From Thermobacillus sp. ZCTH02-B1 (GTDB lineage Bacteria > Bacillota > Bacilli > Paenibacillales > Paenibacillaceae): 64,000 nt of DNA. Positions 19,001-26,733 of the stretch are shown piece by piece; within the stretch, counting starts at the first letter, position 1, and each line of letters begins with the position of its first letter. Under the pieces are notes generated by a model that was given only the letters and a program-made list of their open reading frames with translations, did no database searches and was not told the DNA's origin. The stretch spans positions 17,748-81,747 of the forward strand of contig NZ_LZRU01000017.1 of the NCBI RefSeq assembly GCF_002159085.1, written 5' to 3'. A program made the translations under genes and the position numbers.

Positions 19001-19099
19001 GGTAAATTGTGATGTCTCATTTGGCTGCCCGCAGAAACAATCAACGACACTTTGCACCGCGTCCAACTGAAATTGCTGGTGTTTGAATTTGATCTTCAA
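16037..19099 (-). CDS. res: Type III restriction enzyme Res subunit
   Basis: A 1020-residue restriction/helicase subunit that, in complex with Mod, translocates or diffuses on DNA and cleaves unmodified sites. Walker A METGTGKT (residues 107-114), motif II DEPQ (233-236, diagnostic of type III Res), motif III SAT (259-261), helicase C-terminal motifs around VGRGLRL, and the nuclease site NPD...ETK (Asp952, Glu970, Lys972). All key residues are present, so it should be active. The start is TTG at 19099, with AGGTGGTG 9 nt upstream, 15 nt after the second mod gene. Last gene of a mod-mod-res operon. Confidence 0.95.
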   Translation of the reverse strand: MKIKFKHQQFQLDAVQSVVDCFCGQPNETSQFTLDRGNRRKPEQLRLGENLERVEIWDVGFRNKPIQLTDLEVLENIRTVQRRNGLKPSEKIERRKGETIYNLTVEMETGTGKTYTYIRTMFELYRTYGWSKYIVVVPSIAIREGVLKTFQITEDHFMAEYGMKARYFVYNSKQLHQIESFASDAGLNVMIINSQAFNARGKDARRIHMELDDFQSRRPIDVLAGTNPILIIDEPQSVEGKQTIESLKAFNPLFTLRYSATHREEFNKVYRLDALDAYNQKLVKKISVKGISVKGTSGTDCYLYLEGIDISANHAPVARMELDVKTKTGLTRKTLKIVQNDDLYQLSGELEQYKGFRVAEINGLKGSVSFANGVTLYAGDVRGDVSELQFRRIQIRETIKSHFEKERMLYPKGIKVLSLFFIDEVAKYRVYDEDGTPKNGIYADIFEEEYTALLNEQLSLFDDDPYIQYLKRIDVKKTHNGYFSIDKKSNRMVDPKVSARETDSDDAEAYSLIMREKERLLSLSEDVRFIFSHSALKEGWDNPNVFQICTLKHSDSVVKKRQEVGRGLRLCVNQHGERMDASVPGIDVHEINVLTVIASESYEQFARQLQQEIAETLSDRPRTVDEHFFRDKVLTNERGEQWKLDEAAARKLHVAFIKNDYVDDQFHLTDDYFRAVEAGELKLPEEFADFGESIVKLLKSVYIEGKTNLAEDERKKTLVSVNQNFYRKEFQELWNRINRKSVYTVKFDSEELIKKCIQALDSQLYVPAIRFSIRHGEMRKIDSKEQLQSGEAFEMRESGVETIETGSGVRVKYDLVGKLVDETKLTRKTIVAILTGIRESTFLQFRRNPEEFLIRAARIINEQKATTIIESITYDVLNDRFENEIFTKNTLSGKQGENMLPAQKHIYDYVVTDSKIELDFAKNLESSEEVQVYAKLPKGFFIPTPVGNYNPDWAIVFREGHVKHIYFIAETKGSMESMELRETEKAKIECARRHFAKLGDGRVRYDVVDSYEKLLEIVKG

Positions 19100-19114
19100 T
19101 GTCTGTTCACCACC

Positions 19115-20980
19115 TTACAGTACACGAACATCCGTTAGCGGTGAAAGCATCTTGAACAATTCTTCCACATTGATGCGTAAGGAATCGTCCCTGAACGAAC
19201 TGTCCCGGAACACCACCCGCAACGGCTGCGACTTCGCTATCTCGCGAATCACGGATTCCGGTACGTCATCATCGAAGCAAGCGATCAGCGAATTTTCATC
19301 GACATAATGGACTGTCCTGCCTTCGATTTGTCGTGTCTCCATGGGCAAGGAAAGCTCCAGTCCCAGTTCCAGCATAACCTGAATGAGCAGATCTTCGCTT
19401 GTGCGATCTTCCTTAATGTTGCTAACAAGATTGCCGATTTCCATTTGGTTGAGCTTGTCCGGCTTATAATAAACATCCTTCATATTCGAGGAATCGAGCC
19501 GGAACACTCGGAAACCGTAGTCGATGTCGGCACCGGTTTCTTCCCTGATTTTCCTGGCTGCTCGGCGAATTCGCTCTTTGCCAATGTCGCAGATGGTTTT
19601 GAAACCTGCTCTATACGCATCTGAATGTTCCTCCACTTCTTCCGGAAGCTGAACGAGGATGTATTGCCTTCGCTCTCCGTCTTCTGCGTTCAGTTGCATG
19701 ACTGCATCCGCTACAGAAGCCGACCCCGAGAAGAAGTCAAGCACGATGTCCCCCGACCTTAAGTTCGCGATACGAATAATCTGCTTTAGCAGCCGCGTTG
19801 GCTTCGGACCGTCGAAATACGCATCTCCGTCGAACAGCTTCTTCAGTTCCTGACGCCCCTCCTGATTATGCCCGACTTCGTTGTACAGCCAGACTGTGAG
19901 CGGCACCATGCCTTCTTGCACTTCGCTCAGGAACCGCTTGAGTCGCGGCATATTATCTCCCGTCTCCCCGAACCAGACCCGGTTGTCGTCGATCAGTTTC
20001 TGCATGTTCTCGCGGGACGTAAACCAACATCTCCCCTTAGTTGGGTAGATCACCTTGCCGCTCGGGGATGTGATCGGATAATAGTAGTCCTCCGTGAACG
20101 TCTTGACTGTCAGGTTGTCAGACATCCACGGACCGCGCGGATCGTTGTCTGGATTTTTGTATCGGTTGATGGATTCTTTGGTCCGCGGCAACTTCCTGAT
20201 GTTGAACCGATCAATATCGCGGGCGTATACCAAGATGTAATCGTGATTAGTTGAGAAAAATTTAGAGTCGTTTTTGGGCGAGAATGCGCGCTGCCAGACG
20301 ATCGTCGCCACGTGGTTCCCCGGCCCGAAGATTTCGTCGCACAGCTTACGCATGTTGTGCACTTCGTGATCGTCGATGCTGATGAAAATGGCTCCGTCCT
20401 GCGCAAGAAGATTTCGGGCCACCTTTAGCCTCGGATACATCATGGTGATCCAATCGCTGTGATATCGGCCCCAGGTCACCGGATTCGGCACGAGGCGGTT
20501 ACCTTCGGCGTCCTTCTGCCCTGACGCTTCTAGATATTCCTGCACGGAATCCCGAAAATCGTCCCGGTAAATGAAGTCGTTCCCGGTGTTGTACGGCGGA
20601 TCGATGTAGATCAGCTTGATCTTATTCAGATACGATTCCTGCAGCAGCTTCAGCACTTCCAGGTTGTCGCCTTCGATGTAGAGGTTCCGCGTATTTTCCC
20701 AGTCCACACTTTCATCCCGGACGGGACGCAGCGTCTTATCCGTAGGCGTGTTAGCGATAAGGATAGCCCGTTTTTTTCCCGGCCATGTCAACTGATACCG
20801 CTCCTTGTCGCTTTCCACAAGAATCTCGGACAGTTCCTGCCGCAGTAGCTCGAAATCGATGGCCCGCCGGACGTTTCCCGCCTCGTCGCAGGTCTCGACG
20901 ATCACGTTTGGTAACCATTCGGCGATCCGATCGATGTTGAATTGGGTCAGATTCGGCGACTTCATCGTTAGCTTCCGCAT
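19115..20980 (-). CDS. mod: Type III DNA adenine methyltransferase Mod, second copy
   Basis: A 621-residue beta-class N6-adenine methyltransferase: the catalytic DPPY at residues 127-130 precedes the AdoMet motif DFFSGS at 415-420. Mod supplies sequence recognition and modification for the type III complex. Its first about 220 and last about 200 residues closely parallel the upstream copy, but the central region (about 220-400, with YKNPDNDPRGPWMSDNLTV) does not, so the two should recognise different sites. At DNA level the shared parts differ at roughly one base in five by eye, so this is not a recent copy. It begins 75 bp after the first mod and ends 15 bp before res. Confidence 0.95.
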   Translation of the reverse strand: MRKLTMKSPNLTQFNIDRIAEWLPNVIVETCDEAGNVRRAIDFELLRQELSEILVESDKERYQLTWPGKKRAILIANTPTDKTLRPVRDESVDWENTRNLYIEGDNLEVLKLLQESYLNKIKLIYIDPPYNTGNDFIYRDDFRDSVQEYLEASGQKDAEGNRLVPNPVTWGRYHSDWITMMYPRLKVARNLLAQDGAIFISIDDHEVHNMRKLCDEIFGPGNHVATIVWQRAFSPKNDSKFFSTNHDYILVYARDIDRFNIRKLPRTKESINRYKNPDNDPRGPWMSDNLTVKTFTEDYYYPITSPSGKVIYPTKGRCWFTSRENMQKLIDDNRVWFGETGDNMPRLKRFLSEVQEGMVPLTVWLYNEVGHNQEGRQELKKLFDGDAYFDGPKPTRLLKQIIRIANLRSGDIVLDFFSGSASVADAVMQLNAEDGERRQYILVQLPEEVEEHSDAYRAGFKTICDIGKERIRRAARKIREETGADIDYGFRVFRLDSSNMKDVYYKPDKLNQMEIGNLVSNIKEDRTSEDLLIQVMLELGLELSLPMETRQIEGRTVHYVDENSLIACFDDDVPESVIREIAKSQPLRVVFRDSSFRDDSLRINVEELFKMLSPLTDVRVL

Positions 20981-21055
20981 CGGGCTACCCCCTGTCGAAA
21001 TTCGTGTGGCGGTTCGCTCCCCACTTTCTGCGTAGCAGTATGAAGTTTTCGCATT

Positions 21056-22972
21056 TCACAGCACGCGGATGTCTGTCCCCGGCGACAGTATCCGGAACAG
21101 CTCTTCCACGTTGATGCGCGCGGCGTCGTCCGCGAACGAGCCGTCGCGGAAAACAACCCGCAACGGCCGTTCCTGCGCGATCTTGCGAATCACGGATTCC
21201 GGCACGTTGTCCTCGAAGCAGGCCATGAGCGAATTGCCGGCGACGTAATGGACCGTCTTCCCGTCAATCCGTCGCGACTCCATGGGCAGGGACAAATCCA
21301 GTCCGAGCTCGAGCATGACTTGGATGAGCAGATCCTCTCCCGTGCGGTCTTCCTTAATGTTGGAGACAAAGCCGGAAAGTTCCGTCTGGACGAACTCACC
21401 TGGTGTGTAATACACGTCTTTTATATTGGAGGAGTCGAGCCGGAACACCCGGAAGCCGCCATCGATGCCAGCGCCGGTCTCCTCCCGGATCTTCCGGGCT
21501 GCGCGGCGAATCCGCTCCTTGCCGATCTCGGCGATCGTCCGGAACCCCGCCCGGTAAGCGTCCGAATCCTCTCTGGTCGGCTCCGGCAGCTGCACCAGGA
21601 TGTAGCGTCGCCGATGACCGTCCTCCGCGTTCAGCTCCATGACTGCCTGCGCCGTCGTGGCCGAGCCGGAGAAGAAGTCGAGCACAATGTCGTCGTCCTT
21701 CGTGACGGTGCGGAGCAGCGTCTTGATCAGCTCCACGGATTTCGGCGCCTGAAACAGCTTCGCCTTCGTGCCAAACAGGGACGAAAACGCGGCCTGTCCC
21801 TTCTCCGTGTAGAATCTTCTGTCATCGAAGATCGTCTTCAGCATCTTCACGGCGCCCTCGGCGTAACTCTTGCGGTAAATTTTCCAACTGCCGTTCGCGG
21901 AGCGCTTCGCTGTCAACAGATGCAGTTCCCGCCGCGCCTTATTCCGGTCCCACGTCCAGCAGCCCTCGAACCCGTCGTCCCAAATCGGTTCCACCTTCAC
22001 GCGTCCTTCCCCGGGCTCGAGCGACACGTCGGCCGTCTCCGGATCTACATAGAAAGGATAAAACAGGTTCTTCCGGTTGTGCCGTCCGAATTCCCGATGT
22101 GTGTTCCGGAGCTCGAGCAGCCGATATCTTCCGTGCTCGTCGATTTCGGGATACTCCGCCTCGATCTGCTCCTCGTCCTTGCTGACCGAGAAGTACCCCT
22201 TGGGCAGCTCCGACTTCGAATAGACCAATATGTACTCGTGGTTGGTCGCAAAGTACTTGTCTTGCGACCTTCCCTTCGGATTGCATAGCAGCGTGATCTG
22301 CGCAACAAAATTGCCGGAAAAAATCTCGTTACAGATCATGCGCAGATGCTCGAGTTCGTGGTCGTCAATGCTGATGAAGATGACGCCGTCATCGCGCAGC
22401 AGGTTCCGCGCTATCTTAAGGCGGGAATACATCATCGTCAGCCAGTCGCTGTGGAACCTGCCGTTGGACTCGGTGTTCAGGAAGAGTCGGTTCCCTTCCA
22501 CGTCGAGCTGGTCGGAGGATTCTAAGTACTCCCGCTTAGACATCCGAAAATCGTCCCTGTAGATGAAGTCCTTGCCCGTATTGTACGGCGGATCGATATA
22601 GATACACTTCACTTTGTTCAGGTACGACTCCTGAAGCAGCTTTAGCACGTCGAGATTGTCGCCCTCAATGTACAGATGCCGCGTGTTCTCCCAGTCCGCA
22701 CTTTCTTCCCGGACAGGCCGCAACGTCTTGTCGGTAGGCGCATTCGCGAGCAGGATGGCCCGCTTCTTCCCCGGCCAGGTTAGTTGGAACCGCTCCCCAT
22801 CACCCTCGACCAGATCGCCGGACAATTCCTGCCGAAGCAGCTCGAAATCAATAGCGCGCTTCAGGTTCCCGTCCGCGTCCCGCGTCTCCGTGATTACGTG
22901 CGGGAACCATTCCGCGATTCGGTCGATGTTGGACTGCGTTAGATCCGGGGACTTCATCGTCAATTTTCGCAT
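21056..22972 (-). CDS. mod: Type III DNA adenine methyltransferase Mod, first copy
   Basis: A 638-residue paralogue of the next gene, first in the operon. DPPY is at about residue 127 and DFFSGS near 432, the beta-class order. The central recognition region (about 220-415) is wholly different from the other Mod, containing CNPKGRSQDKYFATNHEYIL and a Trp/Arg-rich stretch. ATG 22972 is chosen because GGGAGG lies 6 nt upstream and it aligns with the start of the other copy (MRKLTMKSP); the open frame runs 34 codons further. Two specificity-bearing Mods with one Res is uncommon and implies one nuclease serving two target sites, or a redundant or orphan methylase. Confidence 0.95.
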   Translation of the reverse strand: MRKLTMKSPDLTQSNIDRIAEWFPHVITETRDADGNLKRAIDFELLRQELSGDLVEGDGERFQLTWPGKKRAILLANAPTDKTLRPVREESADWENTRHLYIEGDNLDVLKLLQESYLNKVKCIYIDPPYNTGKDFIYRDDFRMSKREYLESSDQLDVEGNRLFLNTESNGRFHSDWLTMMYSRLKIARNLLRDDGVIFISIDDHELEHLRMICNEIFSGNFVAQITLLCNPKGRSQDKYFATNHEYILVYSKSELPKGYFSVSKDEEQIEAEYPEIDEHGRYRLLELRNTHREFGRHNRKNLFYPFYVDPETADVSLEPGEGRVKVEPIWDDGFEGCWTWDRNKARRELHLLTAKRSANGSWKIYRKSYAEGAVKMLKTIFDDRRFYTEKGQAAFSSLFGTKAKLFQAPKSVELIKTLLRTVTKDDDIVLDFFSGSATTAQAVMELNAEDGHRRRYILVQLPEPTREDSDAYRAGFRTIAEIGKERIRRAARKIREETGAGIDGGFRVFRLDSSNIKDVYYTPGEFVQTELSGFVSNIKEDRTGEDLLIQVMLELGLDLSLPMESRRIDGKTVHYVAGNSLMACFEDNVPESVIRKIAQERPLRVVFRDGSFADDAARINVEELFRILSPGTDIRVL

Positions 22973-23226
22973 CGGTTTCCTCCCGTTTATCGCGTTCTGT
23001 TTTATCCATTGAGATTTTATCCATTCTGACAAAGAAAGCGGGAGAGGCGGAACGAGCCTCCGCCCCTGCCGCACGACTGGCTTTTTATGTGTCGGTCAGA
23101 ACAGCGCCATCCTTATGCATTTCGATATCGTTCGTGAAAATCCTTGCTTCGGTTGAACCGGCGGACGGCCGATTCGATTTGGATCACTTCAAGGTCATGC
23201 CGGGAAAGACTTCATACTCGTCCAAC

Positions 23227-23253
23227 AAAAAACCCCCGCCTTCCCGGCGGGGG
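23227..23253 (-). terminator. Intrinsic terminator of the serine-hydrolase gene
   Basis: Minus-strand stem CCCCCGCC / GGCGGGGG with a 5-nt loop followed by T6, about 25 nt beyond the stop at 23278. Strong. Confidence 0.92.
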
Positions 23254-23277
23254 CATCCCGTATACCGCATCCGATCT

Positions 23278-24735
23278 TCACCGGCTCTCCGCATAGAGTT
23301 CCGGCAGCAGCCAGGCGTCGGACAAACCGGGCGTCATCCAAACGTTCCGCACCGCGGTCACCCTGAGCCGGTTGTCCACGAAATGGCAAGTCAGCCGGTC
23401 ATGGAAGGGCTGGTCGAGGTAGCGGAGATCGAGCTCGTAGACATTGCGCCGGATCCAGCGTCCGCAGGCCGCAACCGGCAGCGACATGCCGGCGATGTGC
23501 AGCTCTCCCGCCCGCCATTCCCCGTGCCCGATCATGAGCCGCTGCGTGCCGGCGGCGAACCCGAGCTCCAGTTCGGCGCCGCCGTCGGCGAACCGGATTC
23601 CGAGCGTCCGGATGCCCGCCGGATTGTCCGCGGCCTGCCACGTCCTGCCCGACCAACGGGACGCGTCGCCCGTCTTCGCCGATACGGCGGCCGGATACGA
23701 GAGCGTTTGCAACCGATCGGCCAATGCCCGGCGCGCCGCGGCATCCGGACGCCCGACCGGCGCATCTTCCATGCCCGGCAGCAATTCTTCCCACACCGCG
23801 TTCAGCATGTCCTGCATCTCCATCGCGCCCGCGGTCATCGCGACGACCGCCCGCTTGTGCGGCATGACGACGCAGAACTGGCCGAAGGCGCCGTCGCCCC
23901 GGTAGGCCCCGTGCCGGCACCGCCAGAACTGGAAGCCGTACCCCTGCGCCCAGTCGCTGGACGGATCGTCGCCGTTGTCGGCCTGCTTCGACGTCGCCAT
24001 GCGCACCCACTCCGCGGACAGGATGCGCCGGCCTTCCCAGACGCCCTCCTGCAGATACAGCTGCCCGAACTTCGCGATGTCCTCCACCTTCATGTACATC
24101 CCGTAGCCGCCCGCGTGAATGCCCCGGGGGCAGGTCACCGTCTTCACCCCGGCCATGCCCAACGGTTCGAACAGCCTCGGCCTCAGCCAGTCGAGCAGCT
24201 GTTCGCCGGTCGCCCTGTGCAGAATGGCCGACAGCATGTACGACGCCCCGGTATTGTAGAGGAAATGCGTCCCCGGCGGCCGCTCGATCGGCGTCTCGAG
24301 GAACGCCTTCACCCAGTTGCCGTCCCGGCGCGCGTGCATGATCGGAATCGTGTCGACGGTGTGGCCGGTCGTCATCGACAGCAGGTGCCGGATTTTCAGT
24401 TCCCCCATGTTCGCTTCGATCGCCGGCGTCACCTCCTCCGGAAAGAAGGAGATGACCGGATCATCGAGCGTAAGCCGGCCCTCCTCCGCCGCCAGCCCGA
24501 TGGCCGTGGAAGTGAAGCTCTTGCTCAGCGAATTGAGCACATGGGGAACGTCCGTCCGGTAGGGCGCCCAGGCGCCCTCCGCCACGACATGCCCGTTCCG
24601 CACGATCATGAGGCCGTGCAATTCCAGATCGTCCGCCTCGATCCGCCGCAGAAACCCGAGGATCGCCTCCGACCGGATTCCCTGCGATTCCGGATCGCTC
24701 CCCGGCAATCCGCCGCCGGCCCGAGCCTGTAGCAT
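23278..24735 (-). CDS. Serine hydrolase, class C beta-lactamase/penicillin-binding fold
   Basis: A 485-residue protein of the AmpC/EstB-type serine-hydrolase family. The catalytic SxxK is S69-L-S-K72 within NSLSKSFTSTAIG; the tyrosine motif is probably YNTGASYML, and GYGFQFWRCRHG supplies the third box. The last about 110 residues form an extra beta-rich domain common in such esterases. No signal peptide is evident, so it is likely cytosolic, acting on esters or small amide substrates rather than on cell wall. Isolated gene, own terminator; the start is unclear (no strong ribosome site at 24735). Confidence 0.85.
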   Translation of the reverse strand: MLQARAGGGLPGSDPESQGIRSEAILGFLRRIEADDLELHGLMIVRNGHVVAEGAWAPYRTDVPHVLNSLSKSFTSTAIGLAAEEGRLTLDDPVISFFPEEVTPAIEANMGELKIRHLLSMTTGHTVDTIPIMHARRDGNWVKAFLETPIERPPGTHFLYNTGASYMLSAILHRATGEQLLDWLRPRLFEPLGMAGVKTVTCPRGIHAGGYGMYMKVEDIAKFGQLYLQEGVWEGRRILSAEWVRMATSKQADNGDDPSSDWAQGYGFQFWRCRHGAYRGDGAFGQFCVVMPHKRAVVAMTAGAMEMQDMLNAVWEELLPGMEDAPVGRPDAAARRALADRLQTLSYPAAVSAKTGDASRWSGRTWQAADNPAGIRTLGIRFADGGAELELGFAAGTQRLMIGHGEWRAGELHIAGMSLPVAACGRWIRRNVYELDLRYLDQPFHDRLTCHFVDNRLRVTAVRNVWMTPGLSDAWLLPELYAESR

Positions 24736-24865
24736 GCAAACATCCCGCCTTTCCCGCTGGCATCACACCCCATTCAGTTCGGCAGGAAACGGCCGCATTC
24801 CTTCTTCGGCCCGTCCGCATGATCGGGTGGACGGGGCCGAAGAAATCCGATTCCCGACGGCATGC

Positions 24866-26530
24866 TTACGGCTGCACCGCCTCCGCGAGCAGCCGCTCCA
24901 GCTCCCGGTCGCACGCCTCGCGCCGTTCGGCGCTCCAACCGAGCAGCTCGGCCATCGCGGCCGACACCGCGTCCTTCCATCGCAGCACGCCCGGACGGTC
25001 GAAGTACAGCCGGCCCGTCCGGCGGATCCAGAAGTCCGCCGTGGTCGCGGCCATCTCGGCTTCGACGGCGTACCGGATCTCCGCCGCGAGGGCGAGCGGC
25101 AGCCCGTGCCGTGCCGCGAAATCGCGCGATTCACCCGCCAGCTCGTACAGCCGGGGCGCGTTCGAGCCGTAGCGGCGCGCGATCCGCTCCGCCTCGTCCG
25201 CCGGAAGCCCGGCGGCGATGCCGGCTTCGGTCTGCCGGCGGACATGCGCCTCGAATCCGGCGCTTCCCCCGACGTCGCCGCCCGAGATCGGAAGTGTCCG
25301 CGTGCGGCTCGCCGGCAGCGCGGACAACCCTTCCGCCTCGCGCTTCCGGGAGACGAGGTCCACGATCCGCTCGGCCATTTTCCGGTAGCCGGTCAGCTTG
25401 CCGCCCGCGATCGAGATGAGGCCGGACGGCGACACGAAGATTTCGTCCTTGCGCGAAATCTCCGACGGGCTTTTCCCCTCCTGCCGGATGAGCGGCCGGA
25501 GGCCCGCCCAGCTCGATTCCACATCCTCCGGTTTCAGATTCAGCGACGGGAACATGTGGTTGGCGGCGTCGAGCAGATAGCGGAGATCCTCCGCCTCCAT
25601 GCGCGGATGCGCCGGATCGCCGGCGTAGTCCGTGTCCGTCGTGCCGACGTACGTCTTGCCGTCGCGCGGAATCGCGAACACCATCCGCCCGTCCGGCGTG
25701 TCGAAATAGACGGCCTGTCGCAGCGGGAACCGCGCCCCGTCGAACACGAGATGGACGCCCTTCGTGAGCCGCAGCGTCTTGCCACGCTTCGAGCGGTCCA
25801 ACTCGCGGATGCCGTCCACCCACGGCCCGGTCGCGTTCACGATATGGCGCGCACGCAGTTCATACGTTTCGCCGCCGATCCGGTCCAGCACGACCGCCCC
25901 CGCGATCCGACCGCCGTCATACAGAAGCTCCGTGACCTCGGCGTAATGGACGGCCGAAGCGCCGAGTTCGACCGCCCGCTTCAGCACCTCCAGCGTCAGC
26001 CGCGCGTCGTCCGTCCGGTATTCGACATAGTAACCGCCGCCCTTCAGTCCCTCGCGGCGCAGCAGCGGCTCGCGCTCCAGCGTCTCCTTCGGGCTCAGCA
26101 TCACATGCCACTCGTCCCGCTTGACACGCGCCAGCCAATCGTAGAGCGTGAGCCCCACCCTCGTGGTGAACGGACCGAGCTGTCCGCCCTGGTAGAACGG
26201 CAGCAGCATCCACTCCGGCATCGTCACGTGCGGCCCGTTCTCGTAGACGACCGCCCGTTCCCGCCCGGTCTCGGCCACCACCTGGAATTCCAGCTGCTTC
26301 AGGTACCGCAGCCCGCCGTGGATCAGCTTCGTCGAACGGCTCGACGTGCCGGCCGCGAAATCCTGCATCTCCACGAGCGCCGTGCGCAAGCCCCGGCTGA
26401 CCGCGTCGAGGGCGATGCCCGCGCCGGTGATGCCGCCGCCGATGACCAGAAGATCCACCGTCTCATCGGCAAGCGACCGCAGGATCCACTCCCGGTCCGG
26501 AGCCGACCAGACGAAACGCTTCGCATGCAT
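24866..26530 (-). CDS. glpD: Glycerol-3-phosphate dehydrogenase (aerobic, FAD)
   Basis: A 554-residue membrane-associated flavoenzyme oxidising glycerol 3-phosphate to dihydroxyacetone phosphate and feeding electrons to menaquinone. FAD-binding GGGITGAGIALDAVSRG lies near residue 30, with GTSSRSTKLIHGGLRYLKQ typical of GlpD and NATGPWVDGIR further on. ATG 26530 is used (GGGAGGGGAGGA upstream) though the frame is open much further. The leader contains an intrinsic terminator directly before the ribosome site, fitting control by the GlpP antiterminator encoded at 40582-41160. No glpF or glpK is next to it. Confidence 0.96.
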   Translation of the reverse strand: MHAKRFVWSAPDREWILRSLADETVDLLVIGGGITGAGIALDAVSRGLRTALVEMQDFAAGTSSRSTKLIHGGLRYLKQLEFQVVAETGRERAVVYENGPHVTMPEWMLLPFYQGGQLGPFTTRVGLTLYDWLARVKRDEWHVMLSPKETLEREPLLRREGLKGGGYYVEYRTDDARLTLEVLKRAVELGASAVHYAEVTELLYDGGRIAGAVVLDRIGGETYELRARHIVNATGPWVDGIRELDRSKRGKTLRLTKGVHLVFDGARFPLRQAVYFDTPDGRMVFAIPRDGKTYVGTTDTDYAGDPAHPRMEAEDLRYLLDAANHMFPSLNLKPEDVESSWAGLRPLIRQEGKSPSEISRKDEIFVSPSGLISIAGGKLTGYRKMAERIVDLVSRKREAEGLSALPASRTRTLPISGGDVGGSAGFEAHVRRQTEAGIAAGLPADEAERIARRYGSNAPRLYELAGESRDFAARHGLPLALAAEIRYAVEAEMAATTADFWIRRTGRLYFDRPGVLRWKDAVSAAMAELLGWSAERREACDRELERLLAEAVQP

Positions 26531-26558
26531 GGTGATCACATCCTCCCCTCCCGGCCGG

Positions 26559-26629
26559 AAAAAAACAAAACCGCGCCCGACCCCCGCCGTCCGCTGCTGC
26601 GAAAACGACGGAAGTCCAACACGCGGTTT
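26559..26629 (-). promoter_or_regulatory. Leader terminator of glpD (attenuator, likely GlpP-controlled)
   Basis: On the minus strand the leader has AACCGCG (26622-26628) and its complement CGCGGTT (26569-26575), an inner CCGTCG/CGGACGG hairpin, then TTTTGTTTTTTT (to 26559): a terminator ending about 28 nt before the glpD start codon. Just upstream is GGAGAGCAGGAGAAACC, purine-rich and partly overlapping the stem, a suitable antiterminator site. GlpP-dependent antitermination of glpD is established in Bacillus subtilis; applying it here is inference supported by a glpP gene in the window. Confidence 0.75.
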
Positions 26630-26671
26630 CTCCTGCTCTCCAACCGGTATCAACTTGTCTGTCTTCATCCC

Positions 26672-26677
26672 ATTATA
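26672..26677 (-). promoter_or_regulatory. -10 element of the glpD promoter
   Basis: Perfect TATAAT on the minus strand about 140 nt upstream of glpD. The -35 region (around 26695-26701, CTGTCC/TGTCCT) matches poorly. Confidence 0.55.
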
Positions 26678-26733
26678 CGCGAATCCGTCGAAAAAGGACA
26701 GTCCGATGCCGACCGGCCGTTCCCGGAACGCGG

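Noticed and set aside
23398..24010. Minus-strand frame of Gly/Arg-rich sequence within the serine-hydrolase gene
   Set aside because: Out-of-frame shadow of that gene.
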